A program made the translations under genes and the position numbers. Positions 10,237-10,308 of a stretch of 10,308 bases of DNA are shown here, piece by piece (positions within the stretch are counted from its first letter, which is position 1; each line of letters starts with the position of its first letter). Under the pieces are notes generated by a model that was not told the origin of the DNA, did not search any database, and saw only the letters and a program-made list of their open reading frames with translations. Source of the DNA: Candidatus Aenigmatarchaeota archaeon (lineage in GTDB: Archaea > Aenigmatarchaeota > Aenigmatarchaeia > QMZP01); assembly GCA_030672885.1 (NCBI GenBank), contig DAOVFN010000015.1, positions 1-10,308 of the forward strand, written 5' to 3'.

Positions 10237-10308
10237 ATGTTTGACTCACTAAAAAAGAGGCTCAGGGAGGGTGTGCAGATGCTCTCCAAAAAAGAGGCCC
10301 TGGAAGAG
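10237..10308 (+). CDS. ftsY: Probable signal recognition particle receptor FtsY, N-terminal fragment
   Basis: Only 24 codons are visible, with the frame open to the right edge: MFDSLKKRLREGVQMLSKKE and on. An initial MF-x-SLKK-x-L followed by a charged helix is typical of archaeal FtsY N-termini, which bind the membrane before the NG GTPase domain; that domain would lie outside the window. The ATG at 10237 is preceded by GGTG at short distance. The four-hairpin element ends 24 bases upstream and may control it. The identity rests on a short, low-complexity N-terminus, so other helical proteins remain possible. Confidence 0.5.
   Translation, partial: MFDSLKKRLREGVQMLSKKEALEE

Noticed and set aside
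10018-10252. Two short overlapping frames between egsA and ftsY
   Set aside because: They run through the four-hairpin element, and the encoded peptides show no protein-like pattern.
1-10308. CRISPR array or insertion sequence
   Set aside because: No regularly spaced direct repeats with unique spacers, no transposase reading frame and no paired terminal repeats around a gene were seen.

Overview
The window reads as archaeal chromosomal DNA. It encodes sn-glycerol-1-phosphate dehydrogenase and (geranylgeranyl)glyceryl phosphate synthase, the enzymes that commit archaea to ether lipids. Starts carry GAGGTG-type ribosome sites or sit about 24-28 bases after TTTATA/TTTAAA boxes, as in archaeal TBP/TFB promoters, including probable leaderless ones. 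Several membrane proteins have class III (type IV pilin/archaellin-like) signal peptides. The lineage cannot be fixed from the sequence; small pilin-like and Cys-rich membrane proteins suggest an uncultured, possibly DPANN-type archaeon, which is inference.

Layout. (1) 1-3463, minus strand: seven tightly packed genes read right to left. Three are mini membrane proteins of 50, 56 and 58 aa. They are followed by a pilin-like 230-aa protein, a lytic transglycosylase (SLT) with a pilin-like N-terminus, a 144-aa membrane-anchored protein, and an M23 metallopeptidase with a pilin-like N-terminus that runs off the left edge. (2) 3464-3686: divergent promoter region with a 17-bp palindromic site between the two promoters. 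(3) 3687-4409, plus: a 240-aa single-pass membrane protein. It converges, with a 3-base gap, on (4) 4413-6839, minus: an 808-aa Cys-rich membrane protein. (5) 6998-7720, minus: a two-gene unit, a small protein with a DTAHG core followed by a winged-helix regulator, resembling toxin-antitoxin pairs. (6) 7721-8031: gene-free, with three more copies of the palindrome plus other inverted repeats. (7) 8032-9986, minus: the two ether-lipid genes. (8) 9987-10236: egsA promoter and a compact four-hairpin RNA-like element. (9) 10237 to the end, plus: the first 24 codons of a probable ftsY.

How it may fit together. Regions 1-5 look like one accessory surface system. Two peptidoglycan-cleaving domains, in an organism whose lipid genes mark it as an archaeon and so should lack murein, are anchored on pilin-like stalks and accompanied by tiny membrane proteins and large disulfide-rich ectodomains. 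The same near-perfect palindrome (ATATAAC-N3-GTTATAT) lies upstream of the mini-protein/hydrolase genes, the 240-aa gene, the 808-aa gene and the regulator operon, suggesting a single regulon. A reasonable hypothesis is an apparatus that breaches or remodels bacterial cell walls (attachment, predation, DNA or protein transfer). Regions 7-9 are ordinary housekeeping genes.
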